Shown here: positions 1 to 10,842 of the stretch, piece by piece | How positions within the stretch are numbered: the stretch's first letter is position 1 | How the letters are laid out: each line of letters starts with the position of its first letter | Source: Leishmania donovani | Taxonomy: Eukaryota > Euglenozoa > Kinetoplastea > Trypanosomatida > Trypanosomatidae | NCBI RefSeq assembly: GCF_000227135.1 | Contig: NC_018242.1 | Span: forward strand, 342,440-406,439 | Length of the DNA stretch: 64,000 nt | Reading direction: 5' to 3' | The notes under the pieces: generated by a model | Databases searched by the model: none | What the model was told of the DNA's origin: nothing | What the model saw: only the letters and a program-made list of their open reading frames with translations | Made by a program: the position numbers and the translations under genes

Positions 1-533
1 AAAGAAGACGGGTGGTTGTGGTGAGAGGTGGTTGTGTTGGGAGGCACATGACAATCCGACAGCGACGCGCGTGTACAGAGAACACTGGGGAGTACACGTG
101 AGAAGGACGTTCGCGTGGGCTAGAGCGGGCACGGATGCAAGCGTGCGCGTTCACGGGTGAGAGGCTGTCTGCTCATCACTTTCTCCGCATGGCTCTTCCC
201 TTCGAGGACCCTCTCTCACCTCTGCGCATGCGCGTGCTGAGGAGAGAGCGAGGCAGCTCGAGCGGTACACGCCAGAGCGGCGCGCGCCTCTACGTAAGTG
301 TGTGCGCGCACGCGTGGGGGAGTCCTGTACGTGGGCGTTGCTGCACGGATGATACCTCCTTGCTCTCCTCCTCGTCTCTCCCTCATGCATTGGAACAGAG
401 GATGATGGCATGTTGAGACCTGTGATGCACACGTGAAACACAGACGCACCCCACGCACAGCCGCTGACGCCAACGCTGCACGCCATCGGCGTACCAAAAC
501 GAATACAAAAGGAGTACGTTAAGCACACGCACG

Positions 534-569
<36 letters not shown>

Positions 570-586
570 CGGTATCCTGCTCCAGC
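1..586. other. Spacer downstream of the PPR-like gene (3' UTR side)
   Basis: No credible gene is seen. Short ORFs on both strands here are Arg/Ser/Cys-rich and lack protein-like composition. The stretch should hold the 3' UTR of the minus-strand gene that ends at 587, and probably the polyadenylation and trans-splicing region of the next gene beyond the window. It contains a CA microsatellite close to the stop codon. Confidence 0.6.
524..566. repeat. CA microsatellite
   Basis: An interrupted CACG run passes into an uninterrupted AC dinucleotide run up to 566. It sits about 20 bases past the stop codon of the minus-strand gene ending at 587, so it would be a GU repeat in that gene's 3' UTR. 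Confidence 0.9.
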
Positions 587-2554
587 CTAGAAGTGTGTGT
601 CGTCCAAGCCAGCACTGCCACTCGCTGACGACGGCCGACCGCTGATGCCCGCCGTTGGGCTCGCCGCTGCCTTGGCGGACTCGCTGCGCTCCGGGCGCAG
701 CGCCGAGGTACCGCTACCGCTACTGCCATTTAGCGACCCATCCAGGAGGACAGAGGCGTGCAGGATTTGGGGTGCTGCCGACGACCCCGGCAGCCGGGGC
801 AGTGCGCTGCCGCCGCTAATGCCAGACGCCGCCGCAGCCGCCCCCAGGGCCACGCTCGGTGCCACCTCTGTGTGAACGGGCTGCTGCGCAAGGTAGCGAC
901 TCTGGAGCGTGTTTTCGGCGTACGCAAACGTTTCTTCCACGAAGCGGGTATGCGGCCCGCCATAGGCAAACTTGAAGCCCTCATCGCTGGCGAGCAGTGC
1001 GTGCGCGCGCTGCCGCTCCGGCAGCCACGCCACTCGCACGTTGGGGTTGGCCATGGACGGACGTGACTTGCGTAGGTACGTGAGTGGGGCCTCCTCGCGC
1101 GTTTGATGCGCCGAGCTCAGCAACTCCACCCACTGTGCCGCACGCTGCACGTAGGCAGGCCTGTCTTTTGCCATGAGGTCCTTCGAGTTGCGCCGGAAGC
1201 GAGCGAGGCGCAGCACCGCGGCGGGGTCGATGTCTGGGAATGCCGCCTTCAGCCATGCGACAGCCGCAGCGCCATTGGTGTCCGCGCCTGTCTTGGCCGG
1301 GTCCGTCAGCGGCAGGCCGCGCGCGTCCGTCCAGGCAGCACCCTCCTGCATGGTCTCGAGGTACCGTGCGTACACCGCGACGGCCACCTGCGGCGCCACA
1401 ACCACCACGTTCTGCGATAGCGCCATACCGTCGAGCGCGTCCTGCTGCACGTGCACGGTCTTCCCCTCCTTGAGGGCCTGCTGCATGACGTGACCGAGGC
1501 GCACGTGCAGGTCACAGTCGACCAGCTTGTTCTCCACGAGGTAGTCGTACACAGTGCGCGCCTCTTCGCCGGCGTTGCTGTCCAGCAGGTACTCCAGCGC
1601 CAGACTCGCGATGCGGTAGCGCCAGATCACGTCCACCTCTGCCCTTACAACTACGTTCTCGTAGTGGCGACCCACCATAACGTTGTACACCCACATCACC
1701 CGCACGCGGTGCTTGGCGCGGATGGCGCAGCGCAGCATGTTGTGCAGCACCTCCCCGTCTCGCGCGACGTAGAAGAGCCGCGAGTTGCCGTCTTCAAAGA
1801 TGGCGATCGCGTCCGCCAGCTTCGCGCCAGGGACGCAGGCGGCCGTCAGCGCGCGGTACACATCCACCGGCGGCACCGACGTCACGCGCCGGTACTCCTC
1901 GCACGCCGCCTTCAGCTGACCTCGACGAGCGAGGCGAATAATGCGCTGCATGAGCGGCACCTCGTGCACGGAGACCGGCACTGGGCCGTTGCGCTGCAGT
2001 TTTGTCGAGCGACGGAAGTAGTTGTCTTCCTGGAAGAATGGGCCGCGACGCAGCCAGCGGTAGATGCGAGAGCGGCAGTCCAGCGTGGCTGCATTGAGAC
2101 CGACACGGTTCGGGTCCTCCACGGTGATGTTGTCGTGATCCACCACCGCGGGCTTCTGCAGCCGCCCAATGTACGGGTCGTAGGAGTGGATGAGGTCGTG
2201 GGTGACGCGGTGGCCGTTACGGGCACTCATCAACGAGACTGGCGTCACGAGCGCCTTCGACCCGAGCGAGATATCTGGCATGAACTTCTCCAGCTCGTGC
2301 TTTGGGATAATGCTGACAGTGCTGTCTTCCAGCGTATGTGTTTTCTTGGTGCTGTAGCCGCTGTTATAGTTACCAGGTCCGGTGCGGTAGCGACCCGTGC
2401 CCCAGAGCTGCGCCATGTCGTCGGCGGCAAGGTTCTCGCGACCGAAGCGGCTCGGCTGCCACGGCACACGCGCACGCGGGACGTAGCGCAGCACCGACAT
2501 CACCGAAGGGTGCCCCGTCGCCCGCCCCTTTGTAAAGACGCCGATCACAGACAT
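587..2554 (-). CDS. PPR-like protein, probably mitochondrial
   Basis: This 655-residue ORF starts at an ATG (2554) and has the high-GC third positions of its neighbours. The N-terminus is basic and Ser/Arg-rich with few acidic residues for about 40 residues, which fits a mitochondrial targeting sequence. Residues about 205-370 are alpha-helical with paired-helix spacing such as RLARRGQLKAACEEYRRV and EEARTVYDYLVENKLVD, which resembles degenerate pentatricopeptide repeats. The C-terminal 100 residues are low-complexity Ser/Ala/Gly and likely disordered. Trypanosomatids have many PPR proteins acting in mitochondrial RNA metabolism and on the mitoribosome; membership here is inferred from the repeat pattern, and no specific complex can be named. 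A second in-frame Met at residue 19 is an alternative start. Confidence 0.75.
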   Translation of the reverse strand: MSVIGVFTKGRATGHPSVMSVLRYVPRARVPWQPSRFGRENLAADDMAQLWGTGRYRTGPGNYNSGYSTKKTHTLEDSTVSIIPKHELEKFMPDISLGSKALVTPVSLMSARNGHRVTHDLIHSYDPYIGRLQKPAVVDHDNITVEDPNRVGLNAATLDCRSRIYRWLRRGPFFQEDNYFRRSTKLQRNGPVPVSVHEVPLMQRIIRLARRGQLKAACEEYRRVTSVPPVDVYRALTAACVPGAKLADAIAIFEDGNSRLFYVARDGEVLHNMLRCAIRAKHRVRVMWVYNVMVGRHYENVVVRAEVDVIWRYRIASLALEYLLDSNAGEEARTVYDYLVENKLVDCDLHVRLGHVMQQALKEGKTVHVQQDALDGMALSQNVVVVAPQVAVAVYARYLETMQEGAAWTDARGLPLTDPAKTGADTNGAAAVAWLKAAFPDIDPAAVLRLARFRRNSKDLMAKDRPAYVQRAAQWVELLSSAHQTREEAPLTYLRKSRPSMANPNVRVAWLPERQRAHALLASDEGFKFAYGGPHTRFVEETFAYAENTLQSRYLAQQPVHTEVAPSVALGAAAAASGISGGSALPRLPGSSAAPQILHASVLLDGSLNGSSGSGTSALRPERSESAKAAASPTAGISGRPSSASGSAGLDDTHF

Positions 2555-3287
2555 GGTGCTACGAGAAAGAAATTACAGAGAGAAGAGGAGGGTGGGTGGG
2601 ATACCTGCTCAAGAACAGCAGAACCAGTGACACACCTGTAGATGTATGCATGCGCGTAGAGTGAGATGCCGATGGATGATGGTTCGCGTGCGACCACAGG
2701 GAGGCGTGTGTGCGTGTGTGTGTGTGTGGTGAGCGCAGCACCGCGTGCACGCACGCATACATGAAGGGAGAGAGCAGGTCCGAAGGGTAGGCGTGGAAGA
2801 AACGACGGTGGAAAACAGAAGAGCTTGATGTCAGCCACTGCACGTGCGTGCGTCCTTGGCTGAGTGCGTGTGTATGTGTGTGTCGCCTATTTTCCCTCTC
2901 TACGCCATAGCAGTGCGGACGAGGAGCGAGTGAGGAAGAGGCCCGCGCACGTACACAAACACACCCGGGAAGGGGCCGCTGAGGGTGGGCGGGCGGCGCC
3001 TCCACATCCACCGTGGCCGCTCCCCTTTTTCCCACCTCTCACTCTCTCTTTCTCGCACACTGTGCGTGTACCTGTTCATCTCGTGTCCGCGCACAAAAGG
3101 CGGTAACAGTGCGCCAAGGCACGTTCCCACACGAATGGCGTGAGGCGCAGCGAGAGGCCCCCGCCCCACTACCAAAGAAAGAAGTAGGCGACGCATCGAA
3201 AGGGCAGACGGATCAGTAACGCACACCCACCCACACAGGCGACGGCTCTGCATGAGGGCTGAGGAGACAAGAGAGTGAGATGACCCG
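2555..3287. other. Intergenic spacer (5' UTR / 3' UTR)
   Basis: No gene is supported. The stretch holds GT repeats near 2705-2725 and 2867-2884 and purine-rich plus-strand runs, which are pyrimidine-rich on the transcribed minus strand, as expected for the polypyrimidine/AG region used for trans-splicing of the gene starting at 2554. Confidence 0.6.
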
Positions 3288-6200
3288 TCAGCCATCTGAC
3301 GCGAACCGCGCAAAGAACTCCTGCTGCGTTGGCAGCGCACCATAAAGGTCTGGGGAGGCGGTCGCCGCCCCTGTCGCGCCGGTGCCGCCGGTGGTGATAC
3401 CATCGCCAACGGCGTCTCCTTGACCGTGTGCTACGCGTCTCGTCGCGGACGGGGCGAAGGCCAAGGGTCCTAGTACGCGCTGGCGCTCCTCTTCTTGCTG
3501 CTTGTGCCGCAGCGTGGTGGAGGCGCTCACAGCCTCCTCTGCTTCCCCGGCGCTGAGCCGCGCTTGGAACTGCTGCAGAAGTGGGTCGTTGCGCAGGTCA
3601 TAGCCAGCGCTGTTCGAGGACAACGGGTGCTGCTGCTGCCGCTGAGCCTCTGCCTGGGCTTCTCCCTCGTCCGCTGCCGCAAAGGCGTCAAAGTAAGTCT
3701 TGTGCAGGGCAGCCTCTTCCTTGGCGACTGCGGCGCAGAGGGACAGCGTGGTGGACTGCTGCTGCTGTGCACTGCTGTCGTGCAGCTGCGTGTCGTGTTG
3801 CAGCGGAGACATGGGCGTGAACAGCGCGGGCACCAGTTCCACGGCCGGAGGAGGCGCCGCGGCTCCGCTACTGGCAACAGGTTGCTCTGTCAGGAGTACC
3901 TTCTTCACGCGTCCTTGCCGGCCACTGAACACGCTGACACTGGTCGTGGCGCCAGGCGCGTTTTGGTCTGCCCGTGGCGCGCTTGTCTGCTGCACTGCTT
4001 CCGCGATACGCGAGTTGTAAAGGAGCTGATACGGCAGATCAGTTGCCCTGTAGTGCGGCGGTGCTGCTTCCACGGCGGCGGGTTTTGCAGGCTTCGCTGC
4101 GCTGTCTCTCACGGCAGAGCGGAAGAAGTAGCGAGTCGGGTAGGCAAAGTTGCCGTACACGTCTCGCCACTGGGCCTTGTAGAGGTGGTGCCGCAGCTGA
4201 TCGACTGGGCTGTGCTCGAGGAAGTACACGTCCTCTTCCATCGGCGACCCGCCCGTTGCTCCAGCGCCACGACCGGCGGCTTTCCGAGACGGCCCCAGGC
4301 AACGCTGCAGCGCTTGCTGCCGTTTGCTCATGCTCTGCGCCACAGCCGTCGCCATACGCGAGCGCGACGCCGCCGGAACATCGACCACGGCACCAAGCAG
4401 AGCCGCGACGGTTTGTGTGGCGACTTCGAGCACCGCCGCCGCAGAGCCCTCCATGGCGGCGTCGGCGCTCTTGATGCACTGCGACGCGAATTCGCGAACA
4501 GGCGCCTCCGTCGCTGACTCCTGCAACGCGAGATGACGCAGATGACCGAGCAGGTTCGTGTAGTACACTGCGTGCGTCCAGTGCGCGCTATCGATGCACA
4601 CAGTCGAGAAGAGCGCGGTGAGGGACGCCGTCCCGTCAGCACCGGCCTCGCCGCCGTTGGCGCCGAGAGTTTCCAGCGCCGCTACTAGGGCAGCACGGAG
4701 ACGTCGTTGTTGCTGCTGCTGCGGTGGTGCAGAGACGTTGCCGCCGTCGCGTTGACGCAGAAGCTGCGTCACGCTGTGCGGCATAAACTGTGGTGGGCAC
4801 AGTAGGAGTGCCTGTGCCACAGCGTCCACCACCGTCCCTGCCTCTGCCTCGCCATGGTCATCTCCATGCAAATTTGGGGGCGGTGGGGCGTTCGCAGCCA
4901 CCGCCATCGGCCGCAGGAGCACAGAGTTGAGAGGAATGACGTCGAGGGTGCGACTCAACTCTCGCTGCGCCTCGTCCGCCTGCGCCTCATTCACGGCTAG
5001 CACGAGGGAGCTGGAGCGCATCACGAGCCACCACCACCGCCGTACCGCCGCCGCGCGACACCGCCATGACGAGTCGGGTACTTCTTTGCGCGCTGCGGTA
5101 GACGGCGCCGCGGCGTTTGTGGCTGCGTGCGCGGCTTCCTGGGACAGCGCCCGGGTCGCACAGGCCAGCGGCAGTCGAGCCAGTGCCTCCGCCACAGCCC
5201 AGCTGCCCGGCAGAGACCTGGACTCGGCTACACCGTTGGCGTGCCCCTTGTCGCCTCCGCTGCTGCCACGCGCCAAGACGGCCGTGATGTGCTGCAAGCT
5301 GTGCCGCAGCGAGGCGCCCAGCGTTCCATCGAAGACGAACTGCTGAATGCCTTGACTTGCCGCCAGCGCCTCTACGGCGAGTGTCGCCAGGCGGAGCAAG
5401 TGAGTCACATCAACGTCGAGCACGTCGGCAACGTGCGTGGCACCGGCGCCGGTCAGCTGCATCGACTTTGCAGAGCCGGAAGAAGAGGAGGGGGAGTCGT
5501 AGGCGAGCTCGCTCGCGGCTGGGGCGTAGACGCTCCGCAGCCACTCCATCATCTGTGGCCGCTCCTTCAGTCGCAGTCGTGCGGCGGTGCTAGACTCTGC
5601 CTGCCGCATAAGCTTCTTGAACCACTTAGCCTCGCATGTTGTAGCCGCCGCCTGCTGGAGCGTGGACGGGTTGCTGTACCGGGCGTACTGCAGCTGCAGC
5701 TGCCGCAGCAGTTGGTTGCGCGCAACGAGGCAGAGATAGTTGCCGTGCTGGAGGTGGAGTTCTCCCGTGCCGCCCACCGATATCGGCGATGCTCGTGGAA
5801 CCACTTGCAAAGGCGCGCAGTGCAGCAGGGAGGCGCACATCTGCACGGCAGCACCACTGACGTGCAGCACGTAGAGCGCACACCCACGCTGGAGAAGGAG
5901 CACTGGGCTTGGTGCTGCCGCTGCTGAAGTAGCGTTCTCGTAGTTCACCGCGTCTTCCCCTGGCCACGCCGGCGACCACACCCACAGTGCTAGCGGCACC
6001 GAGGCGTAGGTCGACGCCGGATGCGCCAACGTGTCCACCCAAGCCCTATACCGGCGCAGTAGTGGTAAGCTGCACGCCGTGCTACCACGCCCACGCAGAG
6101 GGGATGCCGGCGCAGAGCTGGGCACCATTCCCCCGCTGGAGGTGGCGTCGCACCGACTGCCTTCGCTCTGCTCCGCCTGGATGTTTACCGCGGCCGTCAC

Positions 6201-9200
6201 GCGCAGCAGCTCATCCCAGCGGCGGCACAGCCGCACTTTCACCGGCAGCAGCGACGCTGATACGCGTGCGACCCCGCGGCGTCCTGGCAGCGGGAACGTC
6301 GCCAACGCCACGCCGAAGCGGCGTGACACGACTGCGACCTGCAGGGCTGGATCATCATGGTCGCTCACCGTCACCGCGCTCAGCTGCACGGACGTCAGCA
6401 ACGAGCAGCCCAGGGACTCAGCGGTGCTGTCTGCCTTCCATCCGTTCATCTCCGCTGCGGCGTGCGGGACCAGGCAGAGGTACTGGCGATCCTCTCCGAC
6501 AGCGCCGCCGTGCCCGCCAGTGAGGAGCGTCCTTTTCATGACTCGTTCGCTGCTGGGGCGGCTGGCAAAGTTGTACGTGTCGTCCATCACGCCACCCGCC
6601 TCGGTGTTGCCGCCGCCGCTGCTGCTGCTGCTCACTGTCTCCACCGTGGCGAGCACCAACACCTTGCGGTCAGCGTAGTACAGGAACAGCCGCGCCACCA
6701 CGACGGGGTCGACGTCGAGGAGGACGTCTTCGACAGACTTGTACGGCGCTAATGCTACTGCTGCGGACGCCGACGCCACACCAGTTACTGCGTTCGCCAA
6801 GACACTGCTGAGGGCAAAGACTTGGGATGGGTTTGCGAGTAACAGGTCGTCCATATGCACCAGCTCTGGCGGCCGCCAGCGCAGCTCCTGTGTGTCCGCG
6901 GCGATGTAGTACGCCTGCATGGTGAGCTGCACCGGCTGCTGCTGTGGCGGTGGTGCTGTCGCTGCGGACTTCGCGGTCGACGTTGAAGCCGCCTCCGGAA
7001 GCGGTGCCCACAGGCCCCACACACAAGGGACCACGCCGTCGTTGCTTAGCTGGAAGGAGCAGCTCAGTAGCTGCTTCGAGGGCGTTGCAGACGACGACTG
7101 GAAAACCTCGAAATCGAACTGAGGTATGGGCAGTGGCTGGACCTGCGTGTGCCGCACCGCTTGCAGGAGGGCGTGCTTGAGCTCGCTGGTGGGCGCGACA
7201 GCGGCGCCAGCAAGGCTGCCCAGCCCGTCACCATCTGGGCTTCGGCGCGCTAGCTCGTACAGAGAACGCAGCGCATGCTTGTCTGCGGGCAGGCATATCA
7301 TAGCAGCACGTAGGCGCGCCGCGCGACCGGCGCATTCGCTACCCGCCGCATCCTCGACGACGCCATCGATGTAGAGAAGGCCGGCGATGAGGAAGGGGTA
7401 GTCTGCGTAGGCGCTCTCGGCCCGGCTGCCGACAAAGTAGAAGCCGTGCTCGAGCCGACACAGCGCCGGCATGGCGGAGTCGCACAGCAGTCGAGCAACG
7501 TTCACGTTCACGCTCTCCTGCTCATGATGGAGCGGCAGACCCGGCCGGGCAGCGGTGGATGTAGACGTGAGGGAAGGCTGCGGGGTTAGGCACAGACGCA
7601 CGCAGATGCAGCGACTGCTGATGGTTTCGGTGTCTGCCAACAGTGAGAGATGGAGGACGTCACTGCCTGCGCTGGTGTCGTCCTCAGCGTCCGCATCTTT
7701 CCCGCCCGCAGCAGCGCTGCCTCCAATGGGCAGAGGCCGAGCAAGCCCTGTGAGACGGGAGAAGATTAGGGTGTGCGGGTCCTCACCGTGGTTGGGCGGC
7801 AAGGGAGGGGCAAAGACGCCGCTTAGTATGGCACTGCGTCCCCACAGCGGCAGCACGTCAGGCCACTGCACGCATGACAACCCCGCAGCACCACCACCAT
7901 CAGCGGCTGTGGCAGAGCCACCTGAGCGGTCCTTAGCCGGTGACGATGGGGTGAGCCAACAGTTCTCCGCGCCTGCTGCGCTGCCCACATCCACTCCAGC
8001 ACCGCAGCCGGTCAGACGCGTCACCGTGCGTGGCGGCAGGAGGCGGCGACTGCGCACTGATGGCACATCCATGCTGGCCGAGATAAGGTCGTTGCACGAC
8101 AGCTCCACGAGCACCCGGTCGCTCTGTAGAGCGAAGAGGGTGTCAGGAGACCCCAGCCATGTCCACGCACGTAGGAATGTGACGTGCGGCACTGGTAATG
8201 CGGACGAGGACGTCGCTGCGGACATGGACGGCGCCGTGTAGAAGGCACGATCCGCGGCTATGACGTCACCACGGTCCGCGCTGCTCACGCCTGCCGTTGC
8301 GGCGACGGCCCGCGTACACAGGAGTTGCAGTCGCGTCGGGGTCACGAGGAGAATCTGCACATTATGGCATATCCACTTGCATGAGGAGGACGAGTGACCT
8401 GCGCCGTGGCACGGCACCAGGACAGCGGCGGAGGGAACGAATTGGGCATCGATCACTGGCTGCTGCTGCCGGGACGCTGCTGCCTGCGCCGAGGAGCTGC
8501 TACTGCAGCTGCGAAAGCGGTCGCGGGGTACGCTGGCAGCGGAGAGGAAGATCAGCTGCGCCTTCTTCGGGGTCGCCTCCCCACCGTCGCCGTCGACGGC
8601 ATACACCTGCACTTCCGACTGGTTCAGCAGCAGTAGCAGCAGAGGCGCCAACGGATGGGCGCGGATGCTCAGCGCCCCTGCAGAAGCAGTCGCCGATGCG
8701 GTGTTGCTGCCGCGATGCTTGCTCGTCGGATGCGGCTTGCCTTTTGAGACCGCCTGGATCACGTATGCGCCACCGCCGGCGATGAGTGCCTTGGTAGTAG
8801 ATGCTGCCAGCGGCTTTGTGCAACCGAGATGGAGCACGTAGACAGCCGGCTCGTTGCAACGTTGGTACATGCTCCTCTCCGGTCCACCACCACCACTGAA
8901 GAGGTGGCGACCGCGGCTCGCCGCCTGCTCGGTGGCGGCCTTCACGGCACTACGACGTGCCACTGTCAGGTACATCAGCGCCCCGTACGTCTCCGCCTGC
9001 GTGACGATGAACTGCGGGCTCAGAGGTGAGGCGGGGGCCTTGGAAGGCGAGCTGCTGCTGCCGCTAGTGGAGCCGCCACCAGCCCAGTGCAGGAAAACAA
9101 CTTCTGTTTTGACATCCACCACATAGACGTCGTTGGCGCTCGTGATGACGTAGAGAAGATGACGCGCAGCCGACGGTGACGAATACGGCTGCAGTCGTTG

Positions 9201-9635
9201 CACCACCTCGCGCAGGAGATCCTCCTCACGCCCGCGCAGGAAGCCGCAGTGTACGATGGAGCAGCCGGCACTCGCGGTGTTGAAAGACATCACCTTGACG
9301 GGATACTCAGGCGGGGCGAGCGTCACCGGTGGGGTCCCAGCACCGCCGCCATTCGCCCTGCTGCCGCTGTTGCTCCGCATTGCGGCATCAGTGGCGGTAT
9401 CCAGCCGGAGCTGGGCCTGCCGCGCCGCATCCATTTCCACGAACCACGAGAGGGCATCTGTTTTGGCGGTGTAGAAGCAGACCTCGCCGGAGCTGAGGCC
9501 GACCACTTGAATGGGCTCGATTGGGTGCAGGCCGACGCTGGTGATGAAGGCATTGGGGGCAGCGGTGGCACGGGTTGGAATTTGTGAGGGGAGCGCCGGC
9601 GCCGACGCTGAGGGAGACACGGAGAGGACGACCAT
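3288..9635 (-). CDS. Large unknown protein with WD/beta-propeller-like N-terminus
   Basis: The product is 2115 residues if translation starts at the ATG at 9635 (protein begins MVVLSVSPSASAP). The frame stays open another 177 codons upstream, but that part encodes CA-repeat and polypyrimidine leader sequence, and a likely splice acceptor lies at 9681, so the shorter start is chosen. Residues about 30-190 contain beta-strand segments typical of a propeller (for example GLSSGEVCFYTAKTDALSW and NDVYVVDVKTEVVFLHW). The rest mixes ordered helical blocks with long Ser/Ala/Gln/Gly insertions, and the last 250 residues are largely low complexity. The layout of a propeller followed by a helical body occurs in several scaffold and transcription-factor families, but no diagnostic motif was recognised, so the function is unknown. 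Confidence 0.8.
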   Translation of the reverse strand: MVVLSVSPSASAPALPSQIPTRATAAPNAFITSVGLHPIEPIQVVGLSSGEVCFYTAKTDALSWFVEMDAARQAQLRLDTATDAAMRSNSGSRANGGGAGTPPVTLAPPEYPVKVMSFNTASAGCSIVHCGFLRGREEDLLREVVQRLQPYSSPSAARHLLYVITSANDVYVVDVKTEVVFLHWAGGGSTSGSSSSPSKAPASPLSPQFIVTQAETYGALMYLTVARRSAVKAATEQAASRGRHLFSGGGGPERSMYQRCNEPAVYVLHLGCTKPLAASTTKALIAGGGAYVIQAVSKGKPHPTSKHRGSNTASATASAGALSIRAHPLAPLLLLLLNQSEVQVYAVDGDGGEATPKKAQLIFLSAASVPRDRFRSCSSSSSAQAAASRQQQPVIDAQFVPSAAVLVPCHGAGHSSSSCKWICHNVQILLVTPTRLQLLCTRAVAATAGVSSADRGDVIAADRAFYTAPSMSAATSSSALPVPHVTFLRAWTWLGSPDTLFALQSDRVLVELSCNDLISASMDVPSVRSRRLLPPRTVTRLTGCGAGVDVGSAAGAENCWLTPSSPAKDRSGGSATAADGGGAAGLSCVQWPDVLPLWGRSAILSGVFAPPLPPNHGEDPHTLIFSRLTGLARPLPIGGSAAAGGKDADAEDDTSAGSDVLHLSLLADTETISSRCICVRLCLTPQPSLTSTSTAARPGLPLHHEQESVNVNVARLLCDSAMPALCRLEHGFYFVGSRAESAYADYPFLIAGLLYIDGVVEDAAGSECAGRAARLRAAMICLPADKHALRSLYELARRSPDGDGLGSLAGAAVAPTSELKHALLQAVRHTQVQPLPIPQFDFEVFQSSSATPSKQLLSCSFQLSNDGVVPCVWGLWAPLPEAASTSTAKSAATAPPPQQQPVQLTMQAYYIAADTQELRWRPPELVHMDDLLLANPSQVFALSSVLANAVTGVASASAAVALAPYKSVEDVLLDVDPVVVARLFLYYADRKVLVLATVETVSSSSSGGGNTEAGGVMDDTYNFASRPSSERVMKRTLLTGGHGGAVGEDRQYLCLVPHAAAEMNGWKADSTAESLGCSLLTSVQLSAVTVSDHDDPALQVAVVSRRFGVALATFPLPGRRGVARVSASLLPVKVRLCRRWDELLRVTAAVNIQAEQSEGSRCDATSSGGMVPSSAPASPLRGRGSTACSLPLLRRYRAWVDTLAHPASTYASVPLALWVWSPAWPGEDAVNYENATSAAAAPSPVLLLQRGCALYVLHVSGAAVQMCASLLHCAPLQVVPRASPISVGGTGELHLQHGNYLCLVARNQLLRQLQLQYARYSNPSTLQQAAATTCEAKWFKKLMRQAESSTAARLRLKERPQMMEWLRSVYAPAASELAYDSPSSSSGSAKSMQLTGAGATHVADVLDVDVTHLLRLATLAVEALAASQGIQQFVFDGTLGASLRHSLQHITAVLARGSSGGDKGHANGVAESRSLPGSWAVAEALARLPLACATRALSQEAAHAATNAAAPSTAARKEVPDSSWRCRAAAVRRWWWLVMRSSSLVLAVNEAQADEAQRELSRTLDVIPLNSVLLRPMAVAANAPPPPNLHGDDHGEAEAGTVVDAVAQALLLCPPQFMPHSVTQLLRQRDGGNVSAPPQQQQQRRLRAALVAALETLGANGGEAGADGTASLTALFSTVCIDSAHWTHAVYYTNLLGHLRHLALQESATEAPVREFASQCIKSADAAMEGSAAAVLEVATQTVAALLGAVVDVPAASRSRMATAVAQSMSKRQQALQRCLGPSRKAAGRGAGATGGSPMEEDVYFLEHSPVDQLRHHLYKAQWRDVYGNFAYPTRYFFRSAVRDSAAKPAKPAAVEAAPPHYRATDLPYQLLYNSRIAEAVQQTSAPRADQNAPGATTSVSVFSGRQGRVKKVLLTEQPVASSGAAAPPPAVELVPALFTPMSPLQHDTQLHDSSAQQQQSTTLSLCAAVAKEEAALHKTYFDAFAAADEGEAQAEAQRQQQHPLSSNSAGYDLRNDPLLQQFQARLSAGEAEEAVSASTTLRHKQQEEERQRVLGPLAFAPSATRRVAHGQGDAVGDGITTGGTGATGAATASPDLYGALPTQQEFFARFASDG

Positions 9636-9680
9636 GGCTACACGCGGATGCTCAGATGTGCGTGTGTGTGTGTGTGCACG

Positions 9681-9682
9681 CT
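9681..9682 (-). promoter_or_regulatory. Putative trans-splice acceptor for the WD-like gene
   Basis: On the minus strand a pyrimidine tract (about 9720-9696) is followed by CACACAG, whose AG is the first one after the tract. Use of this site would leave a 5' UTR of about 45 bases before the ATG at 9635 and would exclude the longer non-ATG reading frame. Inferred from the trypanosomatid polypyrimidine-AG rule; no transcript data. Confidence 0.5.
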
Positions 9683-10842
9683 GTGTGCGGCGTGCAGAGG
9701 GAGGAAAGGGGGAGAGAGAGGTGACGCGTCTATCGATGAGCTGAGGCCCAGGCGAGAGAAGGAGGTGCAAGGGCAGCGGCGAAGCGGGAGAAGGCGGACA
9801 TAATGCGATAAACCACCAACTCGTGAGAAAATGAGCCCAGAGGCGGGTGGACGGGGCGGGAGGGGGGGGGGGTCGCGTGCGCGTGCGTGAAGAGGGCGAG
9901 GCAGCGGCGGCACTGCCAGTGGAGGCCGCCACACCGAGAAATGTGCGAGGGACAGAGAGAGAGGAAGAGAAGCGGCAATGCTGCTCGTGTGGTGCGCGTG
10001 GCAGAGGTGACAGCACGATTGAAGGGCGCACAGGCGACGGCGCGTATGTGTAAATGTGCGTGGGCGCCAGGCTCTCCTGTGCTTGCTCTCTGACTGACTT
10101 GCGTGATGCAGCAGCACTCCTCGCCGTGCACACGACATCCACACATGAGCACGCGTGCACACACACACCGTCAAGAGCAACAAGAAAGAGGTGGAAGAGA
10201 AGCGGCGACCGATGGCGAGGAGAGCAATAGGCAGCGAGTGAGACATGAATACGAGACAGTTATGGGCAACGGCAGAGCCACGAAGCGGCGGCACTACACG
10301 CAAGCCACTGGGGAGATGGCGCAAAACCAACCCCTCTTCTTTATCCGTCGACGACATTGCTCAGAGACCTTAGCCGTCAAACGCGTCCACCCAAGAAACG
10401 CCATCACAGAAGGTTGGATAGGGGGTGGTCGTATCGGCAGTGGGGACACGGGGGTGCATGGAACCCGCGGTGTGCACCTCGCGGATCATTCCCCCCCTCC
10501 CCCCACTCACCACCCTTCGCTTCCGGTTTACTCACGCGGCTTGTTGATGCGCTTGCGCTTGCCTGTACATGGTGCTGTGGCCCACCACGCACAGCATGTG
10601 TCTTTTTGTACTTGTATTAGGCCGGAGGTGGCCGTAGGCACACGCAAGCGCGCCCCGACAATACACGACATCACCGACACCACACACAACAACGCACGCC
10701 GGCGACTGCCAGCACGCACCAAGGCACCAACATCCGCCACCACCATAGGCATCAGAGGGAGAGAGTACATGCTTGTATGTGTGTGTGTGCAGGTCCTCTT
10801 CTCAGGCGTGTTGGCAACCGATACCGTCAACTGCACGCGCTC
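9683..10842. other. Intergenic spacer
   Basis: About 1.2 kb without a credible gene. The ORFs that cross it are Cys/His/Arg/Ser-rich translations of CA repeats and polypyrimidine runs. It holds a G-run (about 9857-9870), a C-run near 10492-10506 and GT repeats near 10778-10792. It should contain the 3' UTR of the coiled-coil gene ending at 10843. Confidence 0.6.

Noticed and set aside
1451..2641. Plus-strand ORF of 396 codons
   Set aside because: It is the antisense shadow of the PPR-like gene, rich in His/Val/Arg as expected from GC-rich codons read backwards.
9636..10166. N-terminal extension of 177 codons on the WD-like protein
   Set aside because: It is His/Ser/Pro/Cys-rich translation of CA and CT repeats, and a splice acceptor at 9681 would remove it.
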